From Nibrella viscosa (lineage in GTDB: Bacteria > Bacteroidota > Bacteroidia > Cytophagales > Spirosomataceae), in contig NZ_BAABHB010000020.1 in the NCBI RefSeq assembly GCF_039541875.1, forward strand, positions 1-64,000: 64,000 nucleotides of DNA. The letters run 5' to 3'. Below are positions 61,892 through 64,000 of the stretch, one piece after another. The translations under genes were made by a program, and so were the position numbers. The notes under the pieces are model-generated. The model had not been told where the DNA came from. It ran no database searches and worked only from the letters and a program-made list of their open reading frames with translations. Numbering within the stretch: position 1 is the stretch's first letter; each line of letters opens with the position of its first letter.

Positions 61892-62750
61892 GTTTGCTTC
61901 GGGTCTGTAACTGCCGCAGCACAGCGTTTAACCGCCGGGTGTCGTTCCTATACGGGGCCAGATCAAATAAGGCAACACGCCGGAACTCAATGGGGTGGCT
62001 TTCGCTTTGCAGCGAGATAAACCCTGACGGTATCGGTCGGCCATTTTCTTTCTGCGCCGGATCATAATTACTCACGTTACCGCCCCCGATCTGCGGTTTG
62101 GTATAGCTCAACACCGTATCTCCCTCCACAATATGCTTCACCAGCGAATCGCCCAGCACCAGCGCTTCGGCCCGAACCCATTGGTCGCCGTGGTAGGTTT
62201 TGGATTTTGATTCGACGCAGTGGGGCGTAAACAGTTTACCGTCGAGCACCACGTTGGTACCGGGCGTACACAGGTTAGCGGTATGCCGCTCCTGTTTGCC
62301 GTTACCGCCGAGCAGTTGCATTTCCAGCGAAATGGGGAAGTCCTGCTTTACGCCCATCGTTTTCGGGTCCTGCCCGTGCAGCATAGCCCCGCTGTTCCGA
62401 ATGGCCCAGCCCGGACCCCCATTCGCCTGCTCGCCCACAAAGCGGTATTCGAGCACCAGCAGGTAGGCCGAAAACGGCTGGTTGTAAAAGATATGACCAA
62501 ACTGCTCATCGAAGGTATTGTACTGATCGTAGCGCACCACCATCCTGCCGTCCTCCACCCGAAAGGTATTGCCGAAATTGTCGTTCAGCGGATGCCCCGT
62601 GATCTTAACGGACCACCCGGTTAAATCCTTGCCGTTGAACAGATCGATCCAGCCGCGTTGCGCCTTGTCTGGCCGGGTGGTGTAGGCTGTGAACAGCAGC
62701 AACAGGCTTAGCGAGAGCAGTTGGAGCCGGGAGTAGGGTTGTGTTTTCAT
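61887..62750 (-). CDS. secreted DUF1080 (3-keto-disaccharide hydrolase-like) protein
   Basis: 287 residues. Signal peptide about 1-30 (LLSLSLLLLFTAYTT). The concanavalin-like jelly-roll of DUF1080 follows: WIDLFNGKDLTGWSVK, GNTFRVEDGRMVV, LVLEYRFVGEQANGGPGW, RNSGAMLHGQD and GFISLQSESHPIEFRRVAL near the end. Relatives act on 3-keto-glycosides or bind sugars in the periplasm. It is the last of three minus-strand genes after the RES-Xre pair, but only 21 bases separate it from the RES gene, so read-through is possible. Confidence 0.88.
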   Translation of the reverse strand: MKTQPYSRLQLLSLSLLLLFTAYTTRPDKAQRGWIDLFNGKDLTGWSVKITGHPLNDNFGNTFRVEDGRMVVRYDQYNTFDEQFGHIFYNQPFSAYLLVLEYRFVGEQANGGPGWAIRNSGAMLHGQDPKTMGVKQDFPISLEMQLLGGNGKQERHTANLCTPGTNVVLDGKLFTPHCVESKSKTYHGDQWVRAEALVLGDSLVKHIVEGDTVLSYTKPQIGGGNVSNYDPAQKENGRPIPSGFISLQSESHPIEFRRVALFDLAPYRNDTRRLNAVLRQLQTRSKP

Positions 62751-62771
62751 CGGGTTAATAGAATTTCCTGC

Positions 62772-63242
62772 TTAGTCTGCCGGACGCCAGAGTCGCCGGT
62801 ATACCGGTTGAATTTCCTGGCCTGTGATCCTGATTTGCTCAAACAGGCGGTGGGCTGGATGAAGAATAACATTATACGACAAAGGCACCAAAACCGACGG
62901 GACTGCCACACTCAGCGAATCCGGCACGGTTAACCAGTCGTGGAGCCAGCCTTGCGTTTGCTCGTAGGTATCATCCTGCCAATAGTCTGGCATCTCCTCC
63001 CGCTTATAGTACCGAATGTCATCAGGCACCTCCAGCGAAAACACCCAATAGGTCGGCAATTCCTCGTAGCGGACGGCCGGCGCGTGCGCCAATGTTTCTA
63101 CCAAACCCAGTTCAGGGGTTGAGGTAGCGTACAGGACACCAACACCCTTTGGGTTCCAGCGCCCGCCGAAAAGCTGACTACCAACCACTGATAAGGGCTC
63201 CTGTCGATACTTGTCGCGAATAATGCGGTACAGCCTGGGCAT
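62772..63242 (-). CDS. RES-domain toxin
   Basis: 156 residues of the RES family, NAD-degrading or ADP-ribosylating toxins. Conserved residues: Arg in LYRIIRDKY, GGRWNPKGVGVLYATSTP (RES motif) and the Glu in LGLVETLAH, with a C-terminal Ser region in PLSYNVILHP. Cytosolic. It starts eight bases after the antitoxin gene's stop, the usual antitoxin-first order of RES-Xre modules. Full-length, with no sign of decay. Confidence 0.88.
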   Translation of the reverse strand: MPRLYRIIRDKYRQEPLSVVGSQLFGGRWNPKGVGVLYATSTPELGLVETLAHAPAVRYEELPTYWVFSLEVPDDIRYYKREEMPDYWQDDTYEQTQGWLHDWLTVPDSLSVAVPSVLVPLSYNVILHPAHRLFEQIRITGQEIQPVYRRLWRPAD

Positions 63243-63250
63243 AGGAGCAC

Positions 63251-63664
63251 TCAGGCGGGTAGCCCATAATCTAAGCGTCCAAGCACATCGTCAACCAAAC
63301 CAAAACCCGTCACCGTATCGAGCAGTTGGAGCGGAGCCTGGTTGCCCAGTTCCCGAATCGGTGTTCTGAGCCACCCCAAAACCGTTGACTTCCGCCCCTC
63401 AAAGGTATCTAACGCGTGCAAAAGCAAATTCCTCAACAATAGCAGCCGTTCAGACGTATCAACGCCGAAGCGCTGGTCGTCTTTTAACCGGTGCAAATTA
63501 CGAGGGGTCATATTGAGGGCAAAAGCCATTTCTTTGTCGGTTAAACCGACCAAAGCAGCTACCTCATCGACCTGCGCCCGAAGCATCCCCTGCCGGGAAG
63601 ATTGCACGACTGCCAGGGGAGAAAAGCGACCGGACATACCGGCCGTAGCATTTGCCGTTGCCAT
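63251..63664 (-). CDS. Xre/MbcA/ParS-type antitoxin
   Basis: 137 residues. The N-terminal HTH (ALVGLTDKEMAFALNMTPRNLHRL) precedes the DUF2384 toxin-binding domain (STVLGWLRTPIRELGN, TVTGFGLVDDVLGRLDYG). It neutralises the RES toxin by occluding its active site and usually represses its own promoter. Start ATG 63664. Direct repeats and a -7-like box lie just upstream. Confidence 0.88.
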   Translation of the reverse strand: MATANATAGMSGRFSPLAVVQSSRQGMLRAQVDEVAALVGLTDKEMAFALNMTPRNLHRLKDDQRFGVDTSERLLLLRNLLLHALDTFEGRKSTVLGWLRTPIRELGNQAPLQLLDTVTGFGLVDDVLGRLDYGLPA

Positions 63665-63683
63665 GTTTTTAATGAATAGGACT

Positions 63684-63721
63684 TAAGTCATAAAGGTAAG
63701 TGACATAATTCACCATTCCAA
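63684..63721 (-). promoter_or_regulatory. promoter/operator of the RES-Xre module
   Basis: On the minus strand TTG (63721-63719), a 20-base spacer and TACCTTTA (63698-63691, seven of eight to TAnnTTTG) form a promoter. TAAGTCATAA (63684-63693) and TAAGTGACATAA (63697-63708) are related words overlapping it, a likely antitoxin operator. Confidence 0.6.
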
Positions 63722-63843
63722 TTACTCACTACAATGTAGTTGCAGTCTTAGTCAGTTTTAGGAGTACCCCCGCCCGCATGAGCAGCTAAAATTGTTTCAG
63801 CCGCTCCACTAAAGATTTCCTGATAGTTCTACTTCTTACAGGT

Positions 63844-64000
63844 ATGACACGAATGCTTCTTCGACTCGCCTTATCCGCTCCGGCATTATTGGCAGGGTTA
63901 ATCATTCCCACAATTACTCAGGGCCAATCGGCTAAAAAGCGGTTGCTGGTTATTGCCGGAACACCAAGCCACAAGGCGGGTGAGCATGAATACAATGCCG
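63844..64000 (+). CDS. secreted ThuA-like protein (partial, runs off the window)
   Basis: The first 52 codons from ATG 63844. Signal peptide about 1-27 (LLRLALSAPALLAGLII...TQGQ), then KKRLLVIAGTPSHKAGEHEY. The GxPSHxxGEHE signature is typical of secreted ThuA (trehalose-utilisation-like) domains in Bacteroidota, often fused to HEAT/cytochrome modules. The remainder of the protein is outside the window. Confidence 0.75.
   Translation, partial: MTRMLLRLALSAPALLAGLIIPTITQGQSAKKRLLVIAGTPSHKAGEHEYNA

Overview
The window comes from a bacterium of the phylum Bacteroidota, most likely a Cytophagales / Spirosoma-like environmental species. The evidence is the coding content: type IX secretion (Por) tails on secreted proteins, a fused MurF-alanine racemase, DUF4403 and DUF4105 proteins, a carboxypeptidase-regulatory TonB-type receptor, a membrane-anchored AraC regulator, TAnnTTTG promoter boxes and almost no Shine-Dalgarno sequences. 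Most of the window has moderately high GC. The first 2 kb is visibly AT-rich and looks like a small accessory patch.

Layout. 1-2.1 kb: partial gene, three small AT-rich unknown/membrane genes and a possible transposase scrap. 2.2-10.8 kb: starch/glycan block with a T9SS-exported GH13 enzyme, pirin, acyl-ACP thioesterase, a 7TM AraC regulator carrying two glycogen-binding-like sensor repeats, and a second secreted GH13 enzyme preceded by a 37-bp perfect inverted repeat. 10.8-13.7 kb: glycosyltransferase / polysaccharide deacetylase / glycosyltransferase cluster. 13.8-15.9 kb: TatD, asparaginase I, tRNA-Ser(GGA). 16.0-26.7 kb: one gene for a 3545-residue secreted protein with two complete ExeM/NucH-type nuclease modules in a chain of Ig-like and putative-Ig repeats. 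26.8-35.8 kb: housekeeping genes (pterin dehydratase, RsmI, DUF4105, inositol phosphatase, bacillithiol transferase, FeoB-associated small protein, DUF4403 lipoprotein, CorA, MurF-Alr). 35.8-40.3 kb: divergent receiver protein, exported coiled-coil protein, THUMP-like methyltransferase, SulP transporter. 40.5-46.6 kb: short-chain-acid module (PrpE, MFS carrier, small membrane protein, Acs). 46.7-50.2 kb: DUF29 protein and a TonB-type receptor.

50.3-57.1 kb holds the most unusual unit: a compact four-gene minus-strand operon encoding a trypsin-like protease fused to a NucA-type nuclease, a subtilisin, a calcineurin-like phosphoesterase and a CHAT (caspase-like) protease. All catalytic residues appear intact and no gene has a signal peptide. 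Three unrelated proteases plus a nuclease and a phosphoesterase, predicted cytosolic, look like a biological-conflict or regulated-death cassette rather than metabolism. 57.3-64 kb: bestrophin, a sugar isomerase divergent from a NUDIX-type regulator with a perfect 23-bp palindrome between them, a YdeI remnant, a PLP decarboxylase, a DUF1080 protein, a RES-Xre toxin-antitoxin pair, and the start of a ThuA-like secreted protein.

Intergenic regions repeatedly carry hairpins built from short degenerate words (for example TTTCAGG/TTTCAAG heptamers), a recurrent feature of this genome separate from the ordinary GC-rich terminators.
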